A DNA stretch of 64,000 bases, taken from positions 30,123,023 through 30,187,022 of the forward strand of contig CM062291.1 of NCBI GenBank assembly GCA_031216915.1, written 5' to 3'. The notes beneath the pieces were generated by a model. That model had not been told where the DNA came from. It saw nothing but the letters and a program-made list of their open reading frames with translations, and did not search any database. The translations under genes were made by a program, and so were the position numbers. Of the stretch, positions 1 through 10,220 are shown in pieces (position 1 is the stretch's first letter; each line of letters starts with the position of its first letter). The DNA comes from Pictodentalium vernedei. Lineage: Eukaryota > Mollusca > Scaphopoda > Dentaliida > Dentaliidae.

Positions 1-406
1 GAACCGCCACCAATCGCAGGGAGGGGGGGGGGGGGGGGACTCCTTTCCATACTCTGATTCTTCAGACCTCCAGCATCTTTTATATGCCGGAGGCACGTTG
101 TTAGATAACTGCGACATATAAAGACACCCCCAGAGATGATGATGCCTCCTCACAACACTACCCCCACCTCCAAAATTACTATATGGCCTCATGTCTGCGG
201 ACTATAAAAAAACACTATAAATAATACGGTAAAAAGACTGGCAATCAGCTACGGAGACTTCTACGGTAAAATGTTTCGGTAATAATATCGAAATTTTCAC
301 AATGATGAATGTTTTGTTCAGCTTTGAGCGAAACTGAGGAACGACATGCATTAGGTTTAGCATCATTATACCATAAGGATATTTATATAACGGTGAGCAA
401 CTCGAC
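1..406. other. Intergenic, no gene seen
   Basis: A run of 16 G lies at 23-38. The rest is AT-rich sequence with no coding, RNA or repeat signal that I could support. Confidence 0.5.
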
Positions 407-440
407 CTGGCACATAGAACACATTGGAACTCGGGGGGAC
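407..440 (+). repeat. Half of a hairpin repeat (GTCCCC family)
   Basis: This matches the right arm of the hairpins at 6288-6906 and 52060-52127 (CTGGCACATAGAACAC, then TTGGAACTC and a G run). The left arm is missing, and the arm runs straight into a SINE body. Confidence 0.6.
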
Positions 441-1486
441 GAACTGTCAGTCTCCCCAACGTAATAACCCCACACAAAGCATTGGTTGAAGACAAGTGCA
501 TCGTGGACGTGCAGTACGCCTCCGTACTCAGTGTCACAGTGCCCCTACGTGGGCAATCGGGATTAAGTGCCTTGCCCAAGAACACAACGCAGGTGCCCCA
601 CACTGTAAAAAAATTACCGTAATTCTACGGTTAACTACTGTCAGATGACTGTCAAATACAGCGGTCTCGAGGCCGTAAATTAATTTTAACGGTTTTGCCG
701 TAGAAAAGCCCGTGGATTTGATCCAATGAACGTATTTCTCCCGTCACGCTGTCCAATTAGGTCGCACTGCGGTAAAAATGGTGAATTATGAGATCGGCCT
801 TGCCAAATGCCACTCTGGAAGTCGCCATTTCCAAGAAGGATGTCCGATGCTTTTGAAGACTAACAACAACGTATTACTATCAATTTGTAAGTTTGTGGCC
901 AAGTGAATCATGTTCATTGCAGTCTTGGACATGGAAATCAAATAACGTCATTGTTTTATGCGTATAATTGTTTCGGTAATCATGCAGAATAGCAGACTGT
1001 TCGTACTGCGTCACCAAAATTCGATGAATCTTATGGCTTGTGGCCACGGATCTCCGCTAAGGCCGGCATACCCAGGGATTTGTTGACCCTTTTTAAATTA
1101 TGGTTTTCAGTTGAATAAGGGCCATATGGCTGAAACTCTGCCTCCGGTCATTTTTGACCGTAATTATTTTGATGGTAATTTTTACGGAAAAAAAGGCAAA
1201 TGGTGGTTGAAATTTTTACGGTCATATGACCGGCAGCTAGTTTCCAGGCATATGACCGTACAAATAACAGCAAACCGTGAAAAAAAAATTACGGGAATAT
1301 ACGGCAAATGACAGTTAAAATTTGTTTACAGTTTGCCGTAATGCTTACGGCCATATGCCTTTAAACTAGCTGCCGGTCATATGACCGTAAAAAATTACGG
1401 TAATTGTTTACAGTGCAGGCGGATATTGAACTGTGGACCTTTCGGTTTGAGGTCCAATGTCGTAACCACTGAGCCACCGTGCTCCC
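441..1486 (-). mobile_element. tRNA-headed SINE (head type 3), interrupted
   Basis: The SINE body lies at 441-600. The tRNA-like head lies at 1416-1486, whose reverse complement carries an A-box-like GGTGGCTCAGTGGTTACG and a B-box-like GGTTCAAT. The two parts are separated by the CACTA-like element at 601-1415; joined together they restore the SINE order seen in other copies. The 3' end is missing: the body starts at ACTGTCAG next to a hairpin half. It is non-coding and would originally have been transcribed by RNA polymerase III. Confidence 0.75.
601..1415. mobile_element. CACTA/EnSpm-like non-autonomous element
   Basis: It begins CACTGTAAAAAAATTACCGT and ends with the inverted form (ACGGTAATTGTTTACAGTG). 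Subterminal copies of CCGTAA/TTACGG recur on both strands. It sits in a SINE and is flanked by CA on both sides, consistent with a 2-bp target duplication. No transposase is visible in its 815 bp. Class is inferred from the CACTG terminus. Confidence 0.65.
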
Positions 1487-1545
1487 TCAATATATTGCTC
1501 GTAAGTAATATAGCTTAAGTATACCGTGGGTTTTTTTTCGAGTCA

Positions 1546-1946
1546 TATTTATATTTATTTATTTAAGGGTGTTTAAGGTCACATACTTATGCATAATGAC
1601 TAATCATGACTGTGACAGTTTTACGGGTGGAGGAAGCCGGAGAGAACCACCGAGCAACGACGAGCAGCTGCCAGCTCCCCAACATCGTATCTCCGCACTG
1701 GAGCACAGGCAGGGTTAGATTGGTTGAAGACATGCAACACCATCGACGTGCAGTACGCCTTAGTTCACGGCGTCGCCATGCCCCCAAGTGGACAATCGGG
1801 GTTTAGTGCCTTGCCCAAGGACACAACGCGAGAGTCCGAATCGATCGCTCAGACGGTCACCCATCCGAGAACTAACCGGGCTCGACGTTGCTTAACTTCG
1901 GTGATCTGACGAGAACGGGTTACCGCAACGCCACCGCGCCCCCTTC
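1546..1946 (-). mobile_element. 5S rRNA-headed SINE
   Basis: On the minus strand it starts GGGGGCGCGGTGGC. About 70 bp closely matching the internal part of animal 5S rRNA follows (1850-1919), including GTTAAGCAACGTCGAGCC, GGTTAGTTCTCGGATGGG and TGACCGTCTG. Next comes the body shared with the tRNA-headed copies (TTGTGTCCTTGGGCAAGG), then the GTGACCTTAAACACC tail and ATAAA repeats. An 8-bp TCGAGTCA flanks it at 1538-1545 and 1947-1954. It keeps the 5S internal promoter region but is not a 5S gene. Confidence 0.85.
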
Positions 1947-2311
1947 TCGAGTCAAACGCCTCGTACATCAAACAGGTTTGATATTATTTGACTTCCGAAT
2001 CCGATTGCGCCCTAGACAACTGACGGTGACTATGCTATTTTTATCGTTTGTGGTCGAGTTCTGCTAATCGGACCAATCAAATTACACTTCCACATAAAGT
2101 GACTTGTACAAAATGGACGCTTCTACAATAGTAGATTGTTGCACGCGTGGGGACAACGTAATATAGACCTTAATTTTTGCAGAAACGTTAGTGTCTTTTC
2201 AACATTAGATCTGCCGGTTTCAAAAATAGAAGCGCGAAATCGCCACATCTGTAAAGATGTCACGTATATCTAAAACACATTTTCCTCGAACTTTCAGATC
2301 GACGGTCAAAT

Positions 2312-2653
2312 GGGAGCGCGGTGGCTCAGTATAGGTAGAGGCGTAGGCTGCAAGCCGAGAGGTCCTCGGTTCGAATCCCATCTGCGGCAACCGCGTTGTG
2401 TCCTTGGGCAAGACACTTCACCCCCATTGTCTGCGTGGGGGCACGGTGGCGTTGTGTACTAAGGTGTCCTGCACGTCGATGGTGAACTTGTCTTCAACCA
2501 ATGCTAACCCTGCTTGTGTGGAGTTAGAATGTTGGAGAACTGACAGTTGCTCGGTGGTTCTCTCCGGGTACTCCGGCTTCCTTCACCCGTAAAACTGTCA
2601 CGGTCATGATTAGCCATTGTGCATAAATATGTGACCAATGAATAAATAAATAA
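2312..2653 (+). mobile_element. Full-length tRNA-headed SINE (head type 1, tail A)
   Basis: The head is GGGAGCGCGGTGGCTCAG with B-box GGTTCGAATCC. The shared body follows, then tail A (GATTAGCCATTGTGCATAA) and ATAAA repeats. A 14-bp duplication ATCGACGGTCAAAT lies at 2298-2311 and 2654-2667, showing target-primed insertion. The 342 bp copy is complete. Confidence 0.92.
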
Positions 2654-2667
2654 ATCGACGGTCAAAT

Positions 2668-2899
2668 AATTCCCAAACCAACAATATTACGTACAGGTTA
2701 CAAATTGTATTTTTAGTTCTAGGGTATATGTGGATCAATTGTCCGCTATTGTGATGTTGACAAATCAATATTTTCTACGTGCAGCCCTAAGGCTGCACGT
2801 AGAAAATATTAATTGGTCTTTCCCCATTTTACGAATATGAACTCTCCCAACTGATGTTATTGAAAACCTGGTAGATACATTCGTTGTTTAAGGGGTTAA
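2668..2899. mobile_element. piggyBac-type MITE with CTGCAGCC-type hairpin
   Basis: The right end reads GTTTAAGGGGTTAA. The centre (about 2762-2818) is a palindrome with arms TTTTCTACGTGCAGCC and its complement. The left end is degenerate, so its start is uncertain. Related hairpins occur at 9751, 15135, 24980 and the window end. Confidence 0.5.
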
Positions 2900-3231
2900 A
2901 AGAGTGCGTCAGTATTCGGATAAATATTTCCATCTGTTTGATACAAAATCGAGTTCTGGTGTTCTTGCAAAACAGACACATTCCTCGAAATATGAAATCA
3001 TGTTATTAAGTTGTCATTGGATCGATGCGTGTCCTGTCATTCACGTGGTAACTGATTCTAATTAATTCTCATTAGAGGCATTGGAAAGATATGATTATGC
3101 CACCCTATACATAACCCTATAGGCATCAATTTCTGTCACATAATACTGAATAGGCAATAACCAAAATAAGACGTAGAAAGTAACGCCAGCATTGCAGCAC
3201 TGCACCTTGCTTTACACAACTGAATGAGTTC

Positions 3232-3234
3232 TAT

Positions 3235-3289
<55 letters not shown>

Positions 3290-3451
3290 TTGGTGTTTAA
3301 GGTCACATACTTATGCACAATGGCTAATCGTAATCGTGACAGTTTTACGGGTGGAGGAAGCCGGAGTACCCGGAGAGAACCACCGAGCATCGACGAGCAA
3401 CTGTCAACTCCTTAACATCCTAACTCTGTTCAAGCTCCGCTCAAGCGGGGT
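3232..3451 (-). mobile_element. 5'-truncated SINE with long ATTT tail
   Basis: A (TTTA)n run at 3232-3291 is the reverse complement of the SINE's A-rich tail. Tail A and the body follow, up to AAGCTCCGCTCAAGCGGGG, a variant of the head-type-2 subfamily body. The head is missing. Confidence 0.8.
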
Positions 3452-3533
3452 TTACAGTCAAGCCTGAAAATAAGCAGACTGTCATTTGCAAAATTAGGTC
3501 CCCAGATGATGAATTTAGTGATGCTACCCTGCA

Positions 3534-3952
3534 GGTTTAGCTACACTCTTGACAACCAGGGTCACCTCGTGACGGACAGTTTTACAAGAGACACAGTTTA
3601 ACTGATGGAGAACGGTCATGATTAGCCATTGTGCATAAATATGTGACCTTAAACACCAATAAATAAATAAATATAACTGATGGAGGAAGCCGGAGTACTC
3701 GGAGAGAACAACGAGCAACTGCCAGACTCCCCAACGTACTAATTCCATACAAGCAGGGTTAGCGTTAGTTGAAGACAAGTGCACCACCGACGCCTTAGTA
3801 TATAGCGCCACCGTACCCCCACGTGGGCAATCGGGGTGAAGTGCCTTGCTCAAGGAGCCAACGTGGCAAGGACACAACGCGGTTACCCCTGGCGAATCGT
3901 GGACCTTTCGGTTTGCAGACCAATTCCGTAACCGCTGCGCCACCGCGTTCCC
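3534..3952 (-). mobile_element. tRNA-headed SINE (head type 3, tail B) with an insertion
   Basis: Tail B (CCAGGGTCACCTCGTG on the plus strand), body and head type 3 (reverse complement of ACCTTTCGGTTTG with GAGCCACCGCG-type end) are all recognisable. It is split at 3611-3673 by a tiny second SINE fragment. The body carries a local duplication around CAAGGAGCCAACGTGGCAAGG. Confidence 0.8.
3611..3673 (+). mobile_element. 63-bp 5'-truncated SINE insertion
   Basis: Only the last part of tail A (CATGATTAGCCATTGTGC to ACACCAATAAATAAA) is present, inserted in another SINE. TAACTGATGGAG flanks it at 3599-3610 and 3674-3685, a 12-bp target duplication. This is severe 5' truncation during target-primed reverse transcription. 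Confidence 0.88.
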
Positions 3953-4138
3953 ATCCCATGCAAGTTAAAATTTTCAGCTTTAAGCAATGAGGATGCAAGA
4001 TGAAACGATATTTCGTGCCTCCAGCCTTCGTGCACTCAAGTAATGATTTGATCTCCCGTTTCAAGCATGGAAGAGAGCTTTCCAAAATTAAAATTTAGAG
4101 CTTGTGAAATTGTTCAAAGGCGCTGAACAGTAAGCAGG

Positions 4139-4665
4139 CAGTGGCGTGGCCAGCCCAAAGCAAGTGGGGGGGGGGGGGACAAACTTGCAGAGCCTGGCTT
4201 AGATCCATTTTAATAGGGGGCGGGGGGGGGGGGGGGGGTGACGGGGGTGTGCGAGAAAAGCTTTCCAAGCCTTCACATCTCAGAATTTTGCGTCCCTAAA
4301 GTTTGAGCTAGATAACTAAGGTAACAATAATCAGGGTTTCCACTAGAGGGAAATAAATGTGTTCGATATGTGGCGGCCAAGGGTCGCCGATGGGAGGTTT
4401 TCAACCCTGGAATTCAAAATTTTGAATTCCATGGTTCAAAAACCCCATCTCCTTGCATCTGAGCGGATATTTTGAGGGTTTGTTCATGTATTGACGACTG
4501 TATACCTTTTCACTGACACAGATATTAGGACAAACAATCTACAAATCTACAACCTAACCCCCATGGACCTTACCTCCCTACGATTTTAATGCCATTTTTT
4601 ACATATTTTGAGGACCAACTTTGAAGGAAAGTTTGGGGGGCCCCTCCCCCGTGACCACGCCACTG
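4139..4665. mobile_element. hAT-like non-autonomous element with G runs
   Basis: The termini are CAGTGGCGTGGCCA and TGACCACGCCACTG. The flanking 8-mers TAAGCAGG and TAAGCCGC match at 6 of 8 bases. It holds several long G runs (about 4167-4240) and a perfect 22-bp palindrome (GGAATTCAAAA and its complement, 4409-4430). It has no coding capacity. Confidence 0.65.
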
Positions 4666-4727
4666 TAAGCCGCTTAAATCCAAACATGAATTTCAAAGAA
4701 ATCGTTAGTTTTTTTAACAATAATTCT

Positions 4728-4810
4728 GACCGACCAATATCCAAAAAACATCATCAAGGCATGCCTTCGAAGAAGGCATGCCTTGATGATGTTGTTGGAA
4801 TATTAGTCAA
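4728..4810. repeat. Perfect hairpin (ATCATCAAGGCATGCC)
   Basis: The arms AACATCATCAAGGCATGCC and its complement surround a short loop, and flanking AATAT-rich sequence extends the symmetry. No target duplication could be assigned. Confidence 0.7.
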
Positions 4811-5045
4811 TCGGGGCATGAATCCTCACGGTGGAGACAAATCAAGTTTACACCCCACCCCCCACCCCCACGCCCATCCTGTAAGGACTTGCGCACACAA
4901 TTAAGTCCGGAAGTACACGCATGCGTACGATCCGACAGATCAAGGAACATGCAGGAGTTTGCTAAATTGTGCAAATTACTGTGCCTGTTGTATTAAGAGA
5001 GTGTGGTTCATTCTGGGGCTATTACTGGCGTGTTTATCATGACAT

Positions 5046-5289
5046 TTAACCCTTTACCCAAAGTAGCGGACAAAACCGGACATCAGCTATTCACAAAAAT
5101 CGCCAATTAATTTTCATTATTTTTTTTTATTTTTTTGTCTCAAAATATAGGTTATGACCCCTCTTTGAAACGAGTGGTCGAGATCGTTCCAATGAGGGTC
5201 ATAACCTATGGGTTTTTTGTACAAAAGTTAGTTATTCAAGAATTTTGGTTGCAAGAGTCATCTGCGTTTCATGTTAGGTAAAGGGTTAA
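5046..5289 (+). mobile_element. piggyBac-type MITE, family 1
   Basis: TTAA flanks both sides and the termini are CCCTTTACC/GGTAAAGGG. The left arm carries CAAAACCGGACATCAGC and the right arm AAGAGTCATCTGC. The central palindrome (CATAACCTAT with GGAACGAGCTCG-type core) is partly decayed in this copy. Confidence 0.85.
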
Positions 5290-5395
5290 CCATAACTGGG
5301 TTTATTTATGCAGTTTGAAATCCACAGTATACATCGAACAAGTCTTAGTGGGGTTAGCCTCACATATCAGATCAAAGAAAACCACATTGCATAAT

Positions 5396-5835
5396 AATTC
5401 TTCGACCTTCAGCTGATTTGTCGCGGTCCTCTAACGAGGAGTCCTACATTAACCCAGTCCCCGACAGGCTACCCCCCCCCCCTCCCTCCTAATCTCCCAG
5501 CTTTCAGTCAAAAATTGACCCTTTCCCTAATGTCTTTCCCCGTCCATTCTTCATGTTTTCATTCCATTCTTCTTTCACTATTTTAAGGGAATCTTGTTCT
5601 ACTTGGCAAATCATTTGGGGAATTCTAAATTGAAATGTTCCAGGGTCTACGTTACTCCTAAATTACACATTTGGCAAACTCCTTCCTCGCTTTTCCCCCA
5701 TTCTCCCCTCAACTCCAGTGATTTCAATCTCATTTTGAACAACAACCCCCCCCCCCCCCATAAGATCCATCTGGGTACTTCTCAAAAGCTGGAGCATCTT
5801 TTTGTACAGCCCGTCTAATGAGCTCCTGGTCCTAA
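5396..5835 (-). pseudogene. LINE 3' end, ORF2 C-terminal relic
   Basis: Read on the minus strand this matches the LINE relics at 14586 and 49058, including the VVVQNEIEITGVEG stretch before the CCHC finger. Here the first finger cysteine is lost and stop codons interrupt the frame. The 3' UTR ends with GCGACAAATCAGC, followed by an ATT-rich tail. It is a dead, 5'-truncated retrotransposon. Confidence 0.75.
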
Positions 5836-6287
5836 TTCCAGCTCGCCAGTTTCTATTGCAATCCTCGAGCACCCTTTCCCTGATAAGGCTACTCTCTGCA
5901 CCCGTCCCCTGATAAGGCCACTCCCAAATATATATGCATATGATAGTGTGCATTTGAGAAACGTATTAAATGTAGGTTGGAAAAGAGCAAATGGACTAAC
6001 GGACGGCCCAACGGGTGGAGAAAGTAGTACCTTTTTATATATACCATTGTTTTTTCGCAAAGGCAGGAGTAAATATATACGTTGGGTCATGGAAAATGAA
6101 AATAAATATGGGGAGATAGCAATTAGGAAGGTGGGGGTCATTAAAGCTATCACCTGCTACAGAGATTCGTAAAAAAACTGAGATAATCTGGCTTGATTTT
6201 GCTTCAGGAATAGAAGATGGGTCGCGAAAAAGGTGCAATGTCAAAAAGAGTTTCCTTGCTGTATCGCTGTTTTACCACAAACAACTC

Positions 6288-6906
6288 GTCCCCTGAGTTC
6301 CAATGTGTTCTCTGTGCCTACTGGCAGCCTACTGGCCTACTGGCAGCCTACTGGCCTACTGGCAGCATACTGTGGCAGCCTACTGGCCTACTGGCAGCAT
6401 ACTGGCCTACTGGCAGCATACTGGCCTACTGGCAGCATACTGGCCTACTGGCAGCCTACTGGTAGCCTACTGGCAGCCTACTGGCCTACTGGCAGCCTAC
6501 TGGCTCACTGGCAGCATACTGGCCTACTGGCAGCCTACTGGCCTACTGGCAGCATACTGGCCTACTGGCAGCATACTGGCCTACTGGCAGCCTACTGGCC
6601 TACTGGCAGCATACTGGCCTACTGGCAGCCTACTGGCAGCCTACTGGCCTACTGGCAGCCTACTGGCCTACTGGCAGCCTACTGGCAGCCTACTGGCCTA
6701 CTGGCAGCCTACTGGCCTACTGGCAGCATACTGGCCTACTGGCAGCCTACTGGCCTACTGGCAGCATACTGGCCTACTGGCAGCCTACTGGCATACTGGC
6801 AGCCTACTGGCCTACTGGCAGCCTACTGGCCTACTGGCGGCCTACTGGCAGCCTACTGGCCTACTGGCAGCCTACTGGCACATAGAACACATTGGAACTC
6901 AGGGGA
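6288..6906. repeat. CTACTGG minisatellite enclosed by hairpin arms
   Basis: About 560 bp (6317-6880) of tandem CCTACTGG and CAGCMTACTGG units forms mostly a 19-bp dimer. It lies between inverted arms GTCCCCTGAGTTCCAATG and CATTGGAACTCAGGGGAT. All three forward frames are open through much of it because the unit lacks stops, so the long open frames here are artefacts. The unexpanded hairpin is at 52060-52127. Confidence 0.93.
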
Positions 6907-6959
6907 TGAACTGTTGATCACCATTTTAAAGGGAGAGACCTTCATACTGAATTCTCCAT

Positions 6960-7269
6960 TATAAATGCAAGCACCTCTCAACAGATGGTGTTCCTATATA
7001 TATTTTATGTCAAGAATTCTACTAAATTACCCTCCATTTCATCGAAACTAATTTTCTGTAATAAGCGACCGTAATGGTTTTGCCAATTAAACCCGGGGGA
7101 AATTTACTCGACCTGAAAAACGCTCTTTGCAGTGATATTATTCTAAAGAATAAATCAGAATCGTTCAGAAAATTGGTTCTCTAATTATTTTGATTTGAAT
7201 GTGAATTTCCTGATGTCATGGCGTTTAAAGATCTCTTTGGTCGACCTTCAGTTTTTCACACTGAACACT
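6960..7269. other. Intergenic, no gene seen
   Basis: AT-rich unique sequence without a repeat, RNA or coding signal that I can support. Confidence 0.4.
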
Positions 7270-7523
7270 TTAACCTTTCCCCAACCCGCTAAGCAGACGA
7301 CACTTGCATAAACACTTTTTGAAAATTGAATAACACAACATTTTTATTGTTGCCTCAAAACATAGCCTGTGACCCTTCGTTGGAACGAGCTCCTTGAGAT
7401 CGTTCCAAAGCGGGGTCATATGCTACGTTTCTGAGACTAAAAATGAAAAGCATAATAAAATTTTAATAGCGATTTTTGTGATTAGCGCTGACCGGTTTTG
7501 GCCGTTGCCGTAGGTAAAGAGTG
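7270..7523 (-). mobile_element. piggyBac-type MITE, family 1, degraded
   Basis: The left end TTAACCTTTCCCCAACCCGC carries the AGCAGACGACACTTGCA arm. The right end GGTAAAGAG has lost its TTAA. The palindrome arms have diverged (CCTTCGTTGG against CCAAAGCGGGG), so this is an old copy. Confidence 0.75.
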
Positions 7524-7549
7524 GAATACAACTGTTGCGTTCCCTGTTC

Positions 7550-7735
7550 TTTTTCCAACGTCGTAACATGTCTGTCCAATGTGTGGTGAGACACACTGCG
7601 TGCGGGTTAAAGATCCCTTCTTATTATTCGAGAAGATTGAGCTCACGTAGTTGCCATCCGAAACTCATCCCCCAAACCCCCGCGCCAGTGGGCCAAATGG
7701 AGGTGTTAATATAACAATAACGTGAGTTTGGAGGG
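7550..7735 (+). mobile_element. Fragment of second SINE family
   Basis: This matches the body of the complete copy at 18852-19217 (AAAGATCCCTTCNTANTATT, then GAGGTGTTAATATAA). The tRNA-like head is missing. Confidence 0.7.
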
Positions 7736-7965
7736 TGGTACGGTTTAACGATCCGAAAGGAATGAATAACGGCCAGAGGGTTCATTACTGGCATGAGACG
7801 ACGACGAGGCTTTTATTGTACGTCCGACAAAATCATTTATTTCTATTATTAGGATGACCGAAAGTGGGCTGCAGGCTGTGAATGAGTTTTGTTTTCATTA
7901 ACGGCAACGCTTTTGGTTGCATGATGCTACGAATTTCGGAGTTTTTACTGATCCTGTATACTTCG

Positions 7966-8214
7966 TTAACCCTTAACCTAACACGAAAAGCAGACGACAC
8001 TTGCAAACAAAATTCTTGAATAACTAATTTTTTTTTCATTTTTTGTCTCAAAAACATAGGTTATGCCCCCTCTTTGGAACGAGCTCGTCGAGCTCGTTCC
8101 AAAGAGGGGTCATAACCTATGTTTTTGAAACAAAAAATGAAAAAGATAATGAAAATTAATTGCCGATTTTTATGAATAGCGCTGTCGGGTTTGGGCCGTT
8201 ACGTTGGGTAAAGG
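7966..8214 (-). mobile_element. piggyBac-type MITE, family 1
   Basis: TTAA with CCCTTAACC at the left and GGGTAAAGGG at the right, without an exact right TTAA. The central palindrome is intact (CCTCTTTGGAACGAGCTCG and its complement), with the T allele on both arms. Confidence 0.88.
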
Positions 8215-8835
8215 GAACGCCCGCTAAACTGGTAATAACATGAGTTGTATAACTTGGTCGCTAAACTTCCTAAAGTGAAAGAGCTTTAAAAAAAAAAGAC
8301 GGAAACTGAAGGCTAACAAAAATCGAAAGGAAAATAGAAAATAGAAAAGTTTTTGAAACATCAAAGGTTTTCACTGTCCAATGATACGCACGAAGATGCC
8401 GCAAATTAACAAGTTTAAATTTCAAAACATTCTGTCAGTTCAAGCAAGAGATGCCGTACAAAGGCAATTAGAAACCAAACTAGTTCGACGTCTTCTACAA
8501 TTAAGATATTTCAGTACAGATATGCCAAGCGCTTAAATCCCCCACATCGATCTTCCCCATGGTCTTTGGTTTATGACCATGAGGAAAACTTGCAAATTTC
8601 AAAACATTACATGAAAAGCAATTAAAGTTATCGTATAGAAACCGTGCAGGCACACGCAAGTGTGGTCGAGTTACCATGGAGTCATATAAATAGTGTTCTT
8701 TTCAGTGTTGTTGCCACGCTGTTATCCACTTGCCCTTCAAAGTAAAATCAACATGAACGCACAAGCCACCCAATAATAGGAAGAAAAGTATAATGAGATT
8801 CCACAGTTCAGACAACAGATATGTGAACAAAGTAA
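8215..8835. other. Intergenic, possible SINE-2 scrap
   Basis: At 8220-8265 a short stretch (GAGTTGTATAACTTGGTCGC) resembles the 3' part of the second SINE family. Nothing else is recognisable. Confidence 0.35.
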
Positions 8836-9220
8836 GGGCGCGAGGTGGCTCAGTGGTAGACTGTTGGACTTCTACGCTAGAGGTCCTGAGTTCGATCACC
8901 GTCTGGAACGACCCGCGTTGTGTCCTTGGGCAGGGCACTTTATCCCGGTTGCCTACATGGGGGGGGGGGGGGGGGGGGCACGATGACGCCATGTACTAAG
9001 GTGTACTGCACGTGGATGGTGCACATGTCATCAACCGCTGTAACCCTGCTTGAGCGGAGCTTGAACAGAGTTAGAATGCTGAGGAGCTGACAGTTGCTCG
9101 TCGATGCTCGGCGGTCGGTTCTCTCCGGGTACTCCGGCTTCCCCCACCCGTAAAACTGTCACGATTAGCCATTGTGCATACGTATGTGACCTTAAACACC
9201 AATAAATAAATAAATATAAA
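8836..9220 (+). mobile_element. tRNA-headed SINE (head type 2, tail A)
   Basis: Starts GGGCGCGAGGTGGCTCAG and has B-box GAGTTCGATCA. The body includes the head-type-2-specific CTTGAGCGGAGCTTGAAC, and tail A ends in ATAAA repeats. The GGGGG of the consensus body has grown to about 20 G (8959-8978). The flanks share GAACAAA, an imperfect target duplication. Confidence 0.9.
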
Positions 9221-9750
9221 TATGAACAAAACAAGAATGAACAAGAACAATAAGAAGCTGCAATGCACCATGCGGAATATGAAAAAGCCAAGGGTCTCTG
9301 AAATCCGTCCGAAGCTGTCTAGCAATTCATGCTCACGGAGGTACAAATCAAACCCTAGAGAATTACGGGAACCTCCTCCGTCTATAGTACATTTGCAAGT
9401 TGTTACGGCATATTAAAACAACAGGCTGTTCCCGTGTCGTTCCCAACGGTTGTTGGTGTCGGTGGTTTTGCGAGTGTCGGGTCCCTAACCATGCGCTACC
9501 GAGGTTCCAAAAGCAAACACAGTTAGTTGTTTGCATTGCACTTCCGTCACACTGTGAACAATTAGCGTTAAAATATGATGAAAGTACGGACAAGCTACTG
9601 CCGGTACTTCTTCCGTAACATATTACGGTAAAACTATTTTTGGTAATGCCGAGTTCAGTATAATTTGTTAGGCTCTCAAAGCAAAACCGGGGAACAAATA
9701 TTTGATTTTCTCTTCACAACACGAAGCGGTTGTTGATTTGTCAAAGAGGA
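9221..9750. other. Intergenic, scattered TTACGG motifs
   Basis: Several TTACGG/CCGTAA motifs (about 9360-9630) recall the subterminal repeats of the CACTA-like element at 601-1415, but no paired ends were found. No gene is supported. Confidence 0.35.
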
Positions 9751-9809
9751 GACCAATTAATATCTTTAACCTGCAGCCGTACGGCTGCAGGTTAAAAATG
9801 TTAATTTGT
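9751..9809. repeat. CTGCAGCC-family hairpin
   Basis: Arms TCTTTAACCTGCAGCCGT and its complement are flanked by ATTAAT/ATGTTAAT. It is the same core type as in the MITEs at 2668, 24889 and 63866. Outer TIRs were not found. Confidence 0.65.
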
Positions 9810-9990
9810 TAATGTTAAAAACTGACTCTTCTAAAATAAGACAACTTTCGAAATGGACGATTCAAAAGCAGGAATTAAAGAGTCGAATGCGTTGTTTCTT
9901 AAATTAACTTTGGTCCACTGTGAATGGAACACCTCTCTATGTTTTTCTTTCATGAAACTTTACTCTTGGGATTCAAATAAGCATACCTGT

Positions 9991-10220
9991 ATGTTTACTA
10001 ATTTTTAAACATTCCGCCACCCTGTACTCTACTTATTTCGGCCCGAACTTTTATTGAAAACAGACCTTAGACAGAAAATAGGATGTTCATCTTTTCTTAT
10101 ATAAAATGTTTACTAATTTTTAAACATTCCGCCACCCTGTACTCTGCTTATCTCGGCCCGAACTCTTATTGAAAATAGACATTAGAAAGAAAATAAAATG
10201 TTCATCTTTTTTCATAAAAT
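9991..10220 (+). repeat. Tandem duplication of 115 bp
   Basis: Two adjacent copies begin ATGTTTACTAATTTTTAAAC and contain CCGCCACCCTGTACTCT. They differ at about a dozen positions. Two shorter echoes (CTGTACTCTTATTC) occur at about 10600-10680, so the array was once longer. Confidence 0.85.

Noticed and set aside
1850-1919. 5S rRNA gene
   Set aside because: Only the internal part matches 5S, and it is followed by SINE body and tail with flanking duplication. It is a SINE head.
3524-3943. 139-codon minus-strand frame
   Set aside because: It is a translation of SINE body and tail sequence; similar frames occur at many SINE copies.
6233-6964. Open frame of 243 codons with AYWPTGS repeats
   Set aside because: Pure product of the CCTACTGG minisatellite; similar peptides appear in all three frames.
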